NCBI GenBank assembly: GCA_037951105.1
Contig: JBAMJV010008401.1
Coordinates: 27,511 to 91,510, forward strand
Length of the DNA stretch: 64,000 bases
DNA from: Echinarachnius parma
Lineage: Eukaryota; Echinodermata; Echinoidea; Clypeasteroida; Echinarachniidae
Direction: 5' to 3'
The notes under the pieces were generated by a model. It had not been told where the DNA came from and did no database searches. It was given only the letters and a program-made list of their open reading frames with translations. Every line of letters starts with the position of its first letter. Position 1 is the stretch's first letter. A program made the position numbers and the translations under genes. Of this stretch, positions 22,240 to 35,000 are shown one piece after another.

Positions 22240-23716
22240 ACATCTGTGTTTGGAACTTATATTATTTTTAACCTACACGATAAACCAGTGCGCCTGATGC
22301 TATTTTTAACGCTAAACTGGCAGGCAGAGAGTATAATAAAATGTGTAAGAAAACTAACGATTATCGTAGATTTTGCCAGATTTATTTCACTTTTCAAATC
22401 ATATGGACTCATCTCGCGGGGACACCGCCATACCCCGCCATCGAAACAGAGTGTAGAAAGTGTTTATTGAATGAATTAAAAATTAAGAAAAATGCTAAGA
22501 GGGAAACCATGGTGGCAAAGCGTCAATTACCCGGCTTTCCATAAAACAGTGGGTTAAATTTTCCTACTTCAGACGTAAAACAACGCGAATGACGCGTTTT
22601 TAGCACTGTGCTAATTGCTAAATGTAATCTTTTGATGAGAATTCCACCCTAAATTGGACATTCTATTCTTTGATGTTGTAGTAGAGTAATATGTTCAATA
22701 CATTGTATACTTGCATGTCAATTTTACTATAGGTATGTTTGCTGGACTAGACAAATTTTCAAAGACTTATTACATGGTGAACTAATCATTTCCCCTCAGT
22801 ATTATATATTCTAGGGTTCTTACATGTTGTTTGTATTAATTTAAGCTTTATATTATTTGATATATTTTTTCTAATTGTTTGAGGTATTACAGCTAAGTAT
22901 TTGTTATCAAAGTCCTATAGATGCTTAATCAACACTCGGAGCAATAATTTATGTAAACCTACATTCTGTAATGATTTGTTTTACATTTATTTGCATTCAA
23001 AACTTGAATAAAAATTAATTTGTCAAGTCTGAATTATGTTTTTCTTTTCCTTTTTAGCTGTAGTGGAGAGTAATTACTTCAAGTAAAGTGGTGTAAACTT
23101 CATTCCAGAGTACTGTACGTCACATCTATTCATTGCCCTCTCAATATGTAATGGTTCTATTGATCATCACTTACAAAAACCAAATCAAGGCATACTTTGT
23201 TTAGAACCATTACTAAGAATGGGATCACTACTTCGATACTATTTTCACTGGCATGTGCTCAAATTTGTCTTAAATTGTATACCATTGTCTTTTTTTATTC
23301 AATTCTAAACTTCAATCAGTTTGATGGATGTACATTGATGGATGTACATTTATGTGTGTGATTGTGTGTGTGTGTGCAATATCTCAATCAGCAACATTTC
23401 CACAAAAATGAATGTAAAACAAACGCCAAAGTCTTGGAAGTATGAAATTCATTTAATCACATTCCTTCATTAATATTTGAATGAAGAAGACATTTTGAAA
23501 AGAAAAAGTTGAAAAAGCTGTATTCTTTTCTTAAAATCATGGAAACAAACTTGTAATTAGTACTCACAATTTCAGGGTGGACATAAGGGTTAGGTGGTGG
23601 TTAACTGGTGGTGGAGGGAATATCACAGAATGTTTCTCTATGAGGGATTTGTCTTTCAAATCCAGAGGGAACATTCCCTGGGAACATGATTTTCCGAACA
23701 AAGTTAACATCTGTTA
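22240..23716. other. Spacer, no gene seen
   Basis: AT-rich sequence with a short (TG)n run near 23355-23377. Several short open frames have no recognisable homology. Confidence 0.4.
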
Positions 23717-23906
23717 CTGTAAACGTAATGTTCGCTGTGCATTAATTTTCGCGGATTTCGCGCTGAAGTCGGCGTCCGCGAGTATAAAAAACTTGCGAAC
23801 TTGCAATGCGTGTGAACACTTGCTTGGCCGTGAAATTAAAAAGCCGCGAATGTGTTTTTGTGTTGCTCAGCGCAAAATATTAATCGCGCGAAAATAACGT
23901 TTACAG
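23717..23906. mobile_element. CTGTAAACGT MITE, TA flanks
   Basis: The ends CTGTAAACGTAATGTTCGC and GCGCGAAAATAACGTTTACAG are inverted and flanked by TA (23715-23716; 23907-23908). The core is CpG-rich (TTCGCGGATTTCGCG), unlike its surroundings. Confidence 0.7.
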
Positions 23907-24650
23907 TATATTACATGACAAAAGTAACACCTCTCTACACTTTCAGCCTCTCTGAGCTCAATACGTGTGTCATGTGATATAAGACCTGCTGTGTAATATA
24001 ACAAAATATTATGTCAATCATGTGACTGTGTTGAGCCAATCAATGACTCATATTTCTACTAAATCATATAATATAAAACAATATTATAATTCTTCACTTC
24101 CAAACGTGATATGTGAACTGGTAATTAAAACAAAAATTACTCTTTAATCTTAACTATGTCATCAATGTATATTTAGAGAAGTTCATTATGGGAAATGTAA
24201 TACAACACAGATATCTTGTAATTTGCAGGATTGCATAAAAAGATAAATATGTAAGAACAAAGTTTTATAAACTCTAAATGATCTAATTCAGTCTATCAAA
24301 AGAGCACCACTACCCCTTCCTGTATGAAGTGTTACTTACTTTATTAAATTATAAACATAAAGCATTTTCAACAATGTTTAAAATAATGTGGAGAATTATT
24401 AAATAATTCTTGAGTAAAATTTCCAGAAGTACACATTGTAGAAAATGAGTCTGTAATCTTTGGATAGTGATAGCTACATGTAGCTCACAGTCACAGGTGC
24501 ATATTTTTTAAAGATAATTTTTTGTTGTTTTCTACCTGAAAATTTCAAACATAATTTTCATTACAATTACAACAAAATAGAGAGCATGATTCATCCCAAA
24601 TGGCGACAACTACTGTGCCAAATCTCTGCTAAAAATTTGTTTAGTGTTAA

Positions 24651-25046
24651 AGGGGACCACCAGGCAAAAAACAATGCATAATTATATGTTTTGGTACTAT
24701 TGTGAGATATCAAATAGATGCCCAACATTTTGCAAAGGGTCGTGTACTTCATAAACAATGCAATTAATTACCATCACTTACGGAACCATTATTATTTCAT
24801 GGCTCCGCACACCCCAAACATTTGCGAGTGCGCCAATTATATTCATGCATACGTTTGGAGGCAACAGAATAAGGATGATGCATTCATCCTAGACAAAAGT
24901 TAGTTTTCCAATGCAGACCCATGAACACATGTTGTAGTATGGTGATGCTTTTTCCCAATTATATATTTATTCTGGTGGAATGGACTACTGAAGATGTTAC
25001 CTTTCTTTTATGAGAATATTATTTTTGGGTGGTGTGGTGGTACCCT
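24651..25046. mobile_element. AGGGGACCACCAGG MITE (family P6), TTAA flanks
   Basis: TTAA at 24647-24650 and 25047-25050. The left end is AGGGGACCACCAGGC and the right end GGTGGTGTGGTGGTACCCT. An inverted-orientation full copy is at 58289-58718 and a partial one at 57567-57705. Confidence 0.7.
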
Positions 25047-25090
25047 TTAAGTGAACACCCATAGATGACTATCGTTTTCCCTTTGTCTAA

Positions 25091-25186
25091 TGATCTAATC
25101 TGTTGATCTAATCTGTTGATCTAATCTGTTGATCTAATCTGTTGATCTAATCTGTTGATCTAATCTGTTGATCTAATCTGTTGATC
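25091..25186 (+). repeat. 13-bp tandem repeat TGATCTAATCTGT, about 7 copies
   Basis: Exact 13-bp period with almost no differences, which indicates recent expansion. Confidence 0.95.
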
Positions 25187-25204
25187 GCAATTACAAAGCA
25201 TTAA

Positions 25205-25524
25205 CCCGTTCAGGACTGGTCCCCAAAACACTCGGGCAGGAGTCTATGAAGAATGCATGTTGTAGCAACCCAAAACACTCGGGCAGGAGTCTATGAAGAA
25301 TGCATGTTGTAGCAACCCAAAACACTCGGGCAGGAGTCTATGAAGAATGCATGTTGTAGCAACCCAAAACACTCGGGCAGGAGTCTATGAAGAATGCATG
25401 TTGTAGCAACCCAAAACACTCGGGCAGGAGTCTATGAAGAATGCATGTTGTAGCAACCCAAAACACTCGGGCAGGAGTCTATGAAGAATGCATGTTGTAG
25501 CAAAATTAGTCCGTCCTGAACAGG
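25205..25524. mobile_element. P3 MITE whose interior is expanded into six 47-bp units
   Basis: It is flanked by TTAA (25201-25204; 25525-25528). The ends are CCCGTTCAGGACTGGTCCC and CCGTCCTGAACAGG. The ordinary family member is about 70-85 bp. Here the central segment AACACTCGGGCAGGAGTCTA is repeated six times at 47-bp steps (25231, 25278 and onward) with no visible differences. Confidence 0.85.
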
Positions 25525-25549
25525 TTAAGAGAACCGAGTTGTCACATAA

Positions 25550-25830
25550 AAAGTTGAAGTTAAAAGTAAATTAAAGCCACTTTGGCACACACGTCTACTA
25601 TTGGTAGAAAGCTACAGAGGGTGGGCTAGGTCTAGGTCTAAGGTCTAAGTGGAGAGCGCATGGCTAGAAGGGAGAAGGTGCCATTTTTAAAGTCTTTGGT
25701 ATGACCGGGAGGGTTCGAACCCAGGGCCTCCTGTGCATTAGGTGACCACACTATATAACAACTAAGCCAACATTCTATTTCTGCTACGCCACCATGCCCA
25801 GTTAATTATTTAAAAACCCTTCACAAAGGT
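25550..25830. other. Spacer between the ZIP and OGFOD1 genes
   Basis: No gene seen. It has short low-complexity phrases (TCTAGGTCTAAGGTCTAAG). Confidence 0.35.
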
Positions 25831-25834
25831 TCAA

Positions 25835-26085
25835 ACAAGGTACAGTTCATAGAAGACTGGCTGGCTGGTTCAATTAATGCAACTACTCCCTCTGGGCTTA
25901 ACAAAGCTGTTGTTGATAACCAATTAGACATAGGTCTGTTCTTTTACCAGCCCACCCTGCTCATTCGTAATAAACCAGGTACAGTTTATAGAAGGGCAGG
26001 CTGGCTGCTTCCGTTACTGCTACTACCCCCTCTGGGCTTCACAAAGCTGTCGTTTATATGTTTAGCAAACCTCAGCCCACCTTGC
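25835..26085 (-). repeat. Two tandem copies of the OGFOD1 last coding exon, downstream of the stop
   Basis: The plus-strand phrase ACTGCTACTACCCCCTCTGG of the true last exon (26086-26259) recurs at about 26011 and, more diverged, at about 25880 (GCAACTACTCCCTCTGGGC). Each copy is preceded by the same TACAGTTYRTAGAAG text. The nearer copy extends through the stop-codon flank (GCTCATTCGTAATAAACCA). These would lie in the 3' UTR or 3' flank. Confidence 0.8.
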
Positions 26086-29000
26086 TCATTCGTAATAAAC
26101 CAAGTACAGTTCGTAGAAGGCAGGCTGGCTGGTTCCGTTACTGCTACTACCCCCTCTGGGCTTAACAAAGCTGTCGTTGATATGCTTGACGAACCTCAGT
26201 GTCTCCTTATCTCTGTAGACCAGGGAAAGTGAGTTGTCCCGGGGGAGTATGCTCAGAAGCTGGAAGAGCAAGAAGTGAAAGGTAATAAGTAAATTAGAAT
26301 GACGCTTGATTTAATAAAAATGTATCTTTTCTCTACATACTGTAAGTTCGAACAAATAACTAATTTGCAATTAGGCTTGCGATAGCACCAAGTAAGAAGG
26401 GAGGGAATTGAGAGTCCTCAGAAGGACCGTTGGTTTTCTATTATAATATCCTTGATTTATATAGCGCCTATCACGATTGATAATCATCACTAAGCGCTTT
26501 ACAATGATATTATTACCTCGGTCATCGGATGCATTCTGCAATCATTCCAGCACACAAAGTGCACGTTTTCCACTCCCTGGGGAGCATTCCAGCTAGAGGC
26601 AACCATGTGGGCGCACACAATGCTAAGGAACTACGTTCCATCATACTGGGTACCCATTTATACACCTGGGTAGTCGTACAAAGGACTACTCTCTAATCCC
26701 TCCATTCTTACATGGTGCTACCCCAAGCCTAAGTTTTATATCCACATCACCATGGAAACCGTTATCTATAGAAAATAAAAAATATACAATACAGTAAGAA
26801 CGATATTACTGTAATAAATTTGATCAACCTGTCTACAAATATGTTTGTTCTTGGAGTAGGAAGCATCTGTCATCTGTTTATAATAATTAAATATTAATGA
26901 TCATATATTAACCGACGCTCAACATGGCTTCCGTAAAAGAAGGTCATGCATCACCCAGCTCATCCTTTGCACCGAGGATCTCATGAAAGGAATCGACAAA
27001 GGAGAGCAACAAGATGTTATTCTATTATACTTTTCTAAAGCCTTTGACAAGGTTCCACATGCTCGCCTCCTCCACAAACTGCAGTACTATGGAATTCACA
27101 ACCACACACTTGACCGGATCCAAGATTTTCTACATCTCAGCAAGTTGTCCTTGAAGGATGCACCTCTGAAACAGTCTGTGTGACATCTGGAGTCCCCCAG
27201 GGCAGCGTCATAGGTCCTCTCTTGTTTCTCCTCTACATCAATGACCTTCCTGACTGCGTTTCCTCAACAACAACCACCAGACTATTTGCAGACGACTGCC
27301 TCCTGTATCGTAAGATCAAGACTCAGGAGGATGCCAGAAAACTGCAAGAAGATCTGGATTCGCTACAACTATGGGAAGCAGACTGGCTCATGGACTTCAA
27401 TCCTCAGAAGTGCAAGGCAATGTCTGTCACCAACAAGAGAAAACCAGTCCAACAAACCTACAACATACACCACGAATCTCTGGAAAAGGTCACCTCAGCA
27501 AAGTACCTTGGCGTAACAATGCAGCAGAACATGAAGTGGAACAATCACATCAACCAACTTTCCAAAAAAGCAAATTCCACGAGAGCCTTCCTACAGAGAA
27601 ATCTTAGATCCTGCCCAAGACATGTGAAAATACTCTGCTACAAAACCCTACTACGCCCCATTCTTGAGTATGGCTGTGAGATCTGGGATCCATCAACTCA
27701 AGCAAACATCCAGAAGCTTGAAATGATACAGCGAAGTATGCTCGCTTTGTCTACAGCGACTACAGATACTCCAGCAGTGTAGCAGCCATGCTGACACGAC
27801 TACAGTGGCCATCACTCCAAGAAAGGAGAGCTCAGTACAAAGTATACATGATACATCGGATGGTCAACTCTCTGGTTGATACTCCTTCAAACGTCTACCT
27901 CATACCAGTCACCCGTACCAGCGCTTCTCTCAGAGGTCACAGCCAGCGGTTCCAAGTTCCATTTGCATGCACCCAGACATACCAAACATCCTTCTTTCCT
28001 CATGCAATAAGACTTTGGAATTCCCTGCCAGAATCCACCATATGCACCTCGCCTGACCATTTTAAACAGGAGGTGCAGAGGATCCAAATTCATTAGAGCG
28101 CACAAGATTTTTACTTGCACACGTAGTTAGCATCACAGAGCACCACACTGTACATATGCACAAGGTACGAAAATACACCGCGCTGGTGGACTGTACCAAA
28201 ACGGAAGAAGAAGATCATATAATTTTGATTGAATAAAAATGAGCAAAAAATTAACCTTCAAATCTTTACAAGAGAATGCAAGGTGGGAATGATATTATGC
28301 ACACGTACATAGCTTGCGACATAATCTCCAACATAACAGCAAAAATTACAAATTTGTAAATTAGAGGGTATTTTTCTCAACAAAACAAATTAAATTATCC
28401 AGTACAAAACATGTACATTTTTGGATCATTTGGAAGAGAGATCTCAAGAGGGGGAGAGGGGTTGTAATGCCCCAATGGGTAATATAGGTTTTCTCGACCA
28501 ATTTGGTAAGCTTCTCATTCGTTTTGATAAGCATGTCATTCAATTTCGCGAAATTGAGCTGAAGGCTCGCAATTGTGGTTCAAAATTGCATTTTGTTCAT
28601 ATGATTTAGCTCTTCGGTCAAGTGATATACCACTTTTAGCATTCAATTTAAAAAACACGCTATTTGCATTCAATTTAGCTAACGGATTACACGAAAGGAG
28701 GTATTACGTAATCACAATTTTTCTCGCTTTAAATTGAATGACACTTTTACGAAATAAAATCGAATGCTTACAAAATGTTTTCAAATGATTGTTATATAAA
28801 TTTGAATGCTAAAAAACAAATTTAAACTGCAAAATACAGCTGCGGTGACAAAATCGGGGAAATCAAATGCACACAAAATGAATTTGTGTGGCCAACTTAG
28901 GAAATTGACCGATAAATCCTATTATAAAGCCTTTGTTGGGTTTTTAAATCATGATATCAAGAATCCACTTACTTCTTCATCTTCTCCTTTTGCGATGTAG

Positions 29001-32000
29001 GACACATAGCCACCACCGTCTGGGTTGTAATCTGCAAAGACACAAGATGAAATCTTATAATAAAGCACCTTTATAGGCTTCATGCAAAAACAAAAAAATG
29101 ACAACTATTCTAAGCATGTTTAATACTGCAGCAACGATTGCCGATGGATAAAACAGACTTTGGCTGCAGCTGGCATTAAAGCCAAATAAAGTATTGGGAA
29201 AGTTACTAAAAGTATCTTTATTGGCCAAACTAATTGATCAGTATTGATAGGGTGCCTATCAAAATACAACCATTGGCGATATCTATCAATACATCAATAG
29301 TTTTTCTAATTTTGCAAACATATCAATTAGTAGGCAGTTTTCTGGCCAAATTTGTATAATCCCATGTAAGTAAAAATATATTCTTTCACATGGTTGATGA
29401 TAAGAGCGTACATTTAATTTTGTGTGTGTGGAGTGGTTCCCCATTACTGTCATTTAGCTTGAACACAGGAGTGTACAAGGCCCATCCAAAGAGGGCAGCA
29501 TCATCATCTGCAGTATGAGGTGCAGACCTACCAGTGCAGATGATACCAGACCAGGCAGGGTGAAAGAAAAAACACATCATACAACACTTTCTAAACATGG
29601 GCTATCTGAAAGAAAAAAAAAACACACACACAAAAAACACAGGATGAAATCTTTTCTAGGCATGTGCACACAGTCAAGTGTTCGCCGCTAAGGCAGGAAT
29701 CGGCAGAAAGTGCTCATTATTTACTAAATTCTTGCTATAACCAATCTTATAAATGGGTGTCTTCACATTGAACAACATTAGCGTTACACAATTGGTAGCA
29801 TTGCTCCCGGGGAGTTGAGAAAGTATGCAATATCATTGTGTGGGTTTGAACTGTACCTGATGATCATGGTTAATTATAGCACCTGGGCCCCATTGCAGAA
29901 AGAGATATATACAATGTAAGTCAGATCATGTGTTCTAGATGAAACGCATACATTTCCTGACTTCCAATCAATTGTAACTTGCAATCGATTGCATCTCTTT
30001 CTGCAACAGGGCCCAGGAGTGTCACATCATTACAGACATGACTGCGCTCTATAAGTGGCCATTATTATTATTATAATTATCATTATGTTATCAATCTGGA
30101 CCAAGACAAAAGTGGTTTCTCATTACATCCCTGTAATACTGCATGACAATTTAAACTTAACATAATTTTGTTTCAATGAGTAAAAAAATATATTTGCAAC
30201 AATAAATCATACTGCTATTAGACATATCAATAAGAAACAAACTGTACCTCCAGTGTTGAAGTATATGGATGCGTCCAGAGCATATTCACATCCCTCTGTG
30301 TCTGTGTCATGGAGCAGTGTGTAGCACCCGTGGGTCCACCTCCGCACCTCAGCCCTGCAACGAGGGGTACTGGATGCACTCCTGGCACCCCCCTTGCTGG
30401 CCCCAGCATCCTCCTTGGAGTCCCTAGCAATCCCTTTATTGTCTTTAGCAACATCCTTGTTGTCCCTAGCAACCTCCTTGATGTCCACAGCAACCTCCTC
30501 ACTGTTTATAACGCCCCCCTCGTTGTCCTTAGCAACCACCTTGTTGCCTTCCCCATCAAGAGTCCGAGGTGTTTCCATTGTTCTACTGATATCGTTTTTA
30601 GTTCTTGATTCTTCCTTCTCTTCACTCTCTCCTTTCTTTGATTGCTTTGCCTCCCCCTTCTCTTGTTCTCCCTTTACAATGTTCGTCTCGGCTCCCGCGC
30701 TAGCTTCCTTTCCCTCCTCCTCTTCCTTAATATCATCACCATCTTCCTCATCATCATCATCTTCCTTCTCATCACCATCATCATCATCACCATCCCCATC
30801 TTCATCCTCTATAGCTGAATCCTCTTCCTTTAACTGCTCCTCCTCCACTCTATTCTTCACTGTCTTCTCTCTCTCCTCCTCTCCACCGTTATGACCCGCA
30901 TCGTTCTCATCACCATTGTCACCATCGTTGTCATCTTCATCGTCTGAAGAGTACGGGGCCTGCTCGTGAAGCCGAAGGGCCGTCAGGTTGGAGAGCAGAA
31001 GGAAGAAGTACTCACACTTCATCACGTCGACACATTCTCTGACGACGGGTGGAAGGGTTTCGGGATCTGCCACTTCGTAGTGTCTGAAAAAGAAGAACAT
31101 CGATTAATCAATTGATTAATTTACCACTCATTTTAAGGAATATGAAACTATGAAATAAAATCAGAACTTATTATGAATTTACAACAGCAATTGATACAAT
31201 GTACCTCACATCACCTCACATGGAAAAAAATACAGGGGGCCCCCAAACATTACATTTTTTTTTTTATTGGATCGTGGTCGAATGACAATCAGATGATCAC
31301 TTACAGCATTAGAGCTACCTAGTAGCCCCTGAAAAAAATTAAAAAAGAGCCCTGGAAATTTGTAGCTCCCGAAAGTTGGAAAAATAGCCCCCGAAAACTT
31401 CCATAAAATTAGATAGGGAGCCCCTGAAATAATTTTTTGGATTTTTCCCTGCTCACATCAGCATCCTTGAGCCATCAATGAAGAGCAGCAAACTTTGCAC
31501 TCAGTAGTAAAACAGGGATGTACATGTACCTCCCTTCTGTTCAATGCTTTATATGAGTAGGGAATCTTGTCTTATGGCCTAGTCCCACTATAGCGTATCT
31601 CCTTCCGTTTCCTATCCGTTTGACATCAGAAAGGTTCTTAGCAGAATACTGGCAGGAAACAAAATGATGCAGCCCAAGTTCGGAATGGACTAGTAGGATA
31701 CTTTTAAATCAGCTTCGTTTCGCGTGAAACAAAACTTCATGGAACTTCAGAATTTGTTTGATAGTGACCGTTTCGCCACAATTTGGTCAGATAGGAAACC
31801 GAAGGGGATACGCTATACATGTAGTGGGAGTAGGCGATTAGAGTTAAACCTGTCACTTGTATCCTGCTTATGAGCTGACATACCTCTTGTTTGCAGGGCC
31901 TCTCCTGGTCCACCTCACATCCCCATCCTTGAGCGCTGACTGAACAGCATCATACTTCTCGCTCTGTGTTTGAAAACAGGGATGTATTTTCGTGGCCAAA

Positions 32001-35000
32001 TTAATTATTTATGATTGGGTTTTTCATAGTAGACAAAATATTTGCGCAGTTAAAAAGGAATGCAGTAATGATAGACAGTTTAAAGCAGTTAAAAACTGCA
32101 ACCTGTCATTGGTATCCAATTTGTTTAAATAATAGTTTTCATTACAAGAGCTTTGTATGATAAATGCATATTTGACATGATCTTTGCACAAATCTTTATG
32201 CACATCAAGTTAGCTGATATACATGTAGGAGTCAAAGATGCCAGTAAAGGCCCAGTCCCATACTGACGATTGTCACGGCGACTCGCAACGACCCGCAACG
32301 ATTTACTGGAACGAATCGACTCGATTTAGCCACGATTTAACAACGAATTGGAAAGAATTATATGGCGACTCAAGACGAATATTCGTTCTTCGTCGTTGTT
32401 CGACGAGTCAGTCTGTCCTTCTTTTGTCTTTAACCATTGCAGTAGAAAAATCGTGTCAGAAAAAAAGTTGTGGTCCCATAGTGACGATTTTTACGGCGAC
32501 TCGCAACGAATTATCATTCGTGGAGCAAATCGCTTGAGTCGTCGCGAGTCGTTGTTCTTCGTTGCGAGTCGTTGTAATTCGTTCTTCGAACCGTTGTGCA
32601 TCGCGAAGAACGCCATGAATCGTGTTAGCACAACGAATGTTTTGGGACTGTTCAAAACTATCGCCATGTCGCGACGATTTCCTTTCATTCATTTTATGGA
32701 ACAATAGGGCAGTGCACCATATGAACAATCGGACTTGTTTGAGTCAGTTCTGGGCGTAGATCTGTCAATTCAACAGGGGGATGATCTATTCATTCACCCC
32801 CTCCCCCTCTCGTGATGAATAGGTATTACGTAAGTCTTTACGCCTATGGTCAGTTCAAAAACGGAAAGCGGCGATCTTCACGACGAAGCGATACGAGTAG
32901 CAACGAATTGCAACGATGTGGAACGACGTGATACGATTAACGGTAAATACAATAGTTTTTGGTAAAAATCGTCGTGGCGTGGCGATTGTTTTGAACAGTT
33001 GAAGACGGCGATTTTGGCTCCGCTTTCACGATTTTCTTCACGATGCGCAACCGTTTTGGGGAAAGAACCGATACGATGTAACACGATGCAACACGACCAT
33101 GGCGATGTTCTCGACGAATGTCAAATCGTTGCGAATCGCCGTGAAAATCGTCAATATGGGACTGGGCCTTAATATCCAGTTTTGGTATTGATGACCCTAT
33201 TTGTGAAAAACCCTACACTTGTCAGTAATTCATGTTATGAAGAAATTGGCATTTAAGTTCACATAATGTGTGTAAAAGACTTATGATTGTAAAATTGAAA
33301 CAACCATATCTTTGCCAATTATTGACCAATTTGTTAGAACAAAGCATCAAATGAATGCTTGTGCTGAGGCCTTTCTAATTGAGGTTTTTACCGACAAGTG
33401 CAGGGTTTTGCTATAGCCGGTCACATATAATAATTGGGTTTATATGAGCCCCTCTGAGCTCTGACCAACAAGGAATGGTTCGGATTCCATCTTGAGACAC
33501 CATATGCACTGTGCCAATTACACACTGGCTCAATATTGTTCAGTGCTCAATATCTAGCCTAGTTCAAAATGGTGAAAGTGGTTTACATTCCCACCCATGA
33601 CAAATTGACAATGTTTAAATTAACAATTTATATCTATACTACTAAAAGAGGAGGTTGTGTCTGTCTGTCTGTTTGTTTGTTTGTTTGTCTGTCCAGCTAT
33701 GCAAATCGCCATGCCTTGAAGTATGACCCTCACCTTTCAGGTGATGACTGTTACTACCTTTAGGGAGGTAATGGTCAAAGGGTATCAAATTACATCAAAC
33801 GGAAGTTGATTTTTTGGGCCGTTTTGAGCCTGGATGATTGTTGAAGGATCTCAAAATTAACTGGCACGGGTCCTCTTGTGTTTCTAAAAGCATAAGAGCT
33901 ATTATACCTCAAAGAAGGTTGGTAGCTGAATCTCTGACTCGTTGGAGAATGTTTCTTGGATGTCGCTCTGGTTGACAAAGTCCAAGTAACTCTCATCGAT
34001 CCAGTCTGCAAACAGGTTCTCCTGTAATCATAAAGTAAAGCAGAACCTGTCTTAGTGGCACCCTGTTTACAGCAGCCAACCAAGTACAAGATAATATAGT
34101 GGAACGTACCAAATGTAGTGATAAAGAGCTCTAATATAACAAAACCATAAAGTAAAGTAAAACTTTAATAAGGAGAGCTGATATAACAAAACCCTCTCAT
34201 TAAAAGGTATAGTGTCAGGTAGTTATAAAGAGCTCTGATATAACAAAACCCTCTCATAAAAAGGTATAGTGTCAGGTAGTTATAAAGAGCTCTGATATAA
34301 CAAAACTCTCTCATAAAAAGGTATAGTGTCAGGTAGTTATAAAGAGCTCTGATATAACAAAACCCTCTCATAAAAAGGTATAGTGTCAGGTAGTTATAAA
34401 GAGCTCTGATATAACAAAACTCTCTCATAAAAAGGTATAGTGTCAGGTAGTTATAAAGAGCTCTGATATAACAAAACTCTCTCATAAAAAGGTATAGTGT
34501 CAGGTAGTTATAAAGAGCTCTGATATAACAAAACTCTCTCATAAAAAGGTATAGTGTCAGGTAGTTATAAAGAGCTCTGATATAACAAAACCCTCTCATA
34601 AAAAGGTATAGTGTCAGGTAGTTATAAAGAGCTCTGATATAACAAAACTCTCTCATAAAAAGGTATAGTGTCAGGTAGTTATAAAGAGCTCTGATATAAC
34701 AAAACTCTCTCATAAAAAGGTATAGTGTCAGGTAGTTATAAAGAGCTCTGATATAACAAAACTCTCTCATAAAAAGGTATAGTGTCAGGTAGTTATAAAG
34801 AGCTCTGATATAACAAAACTCTCTCATAAAAAGGTATAGTGTCAGGTAGTTATAAAGAGCTCTGATATAACAAAACTCTCTTTATAACTCTGGTTGACAA
34901 AGTACAATGTAACTCTCACTGATCCAGTCTGCAAAGAGGTTGTTGTGGTACAGAAGGCCATCCAATTAAACCATTAACTCACTTGACAGTAGACAAAAAA

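Noticed and set aside
25091-25505. Regular repeats that might look like a CRISPR array
   Set aside because: The units are contiguous with no unique spacers, the genome is animal, and no cas genes are present.
30394-30894. 166-codon Ser-rich frame on the plus strand
   Set aside because: It is the antisense shadow of the acidic D/E-rich part of OGFOD1 exon 10.
34165-34827. 220-codon frame of [19 protein letters not shown] repeats
   Set aside because: By-product of a 57-bp minisatellite; every unit is near identical at the DNA level.
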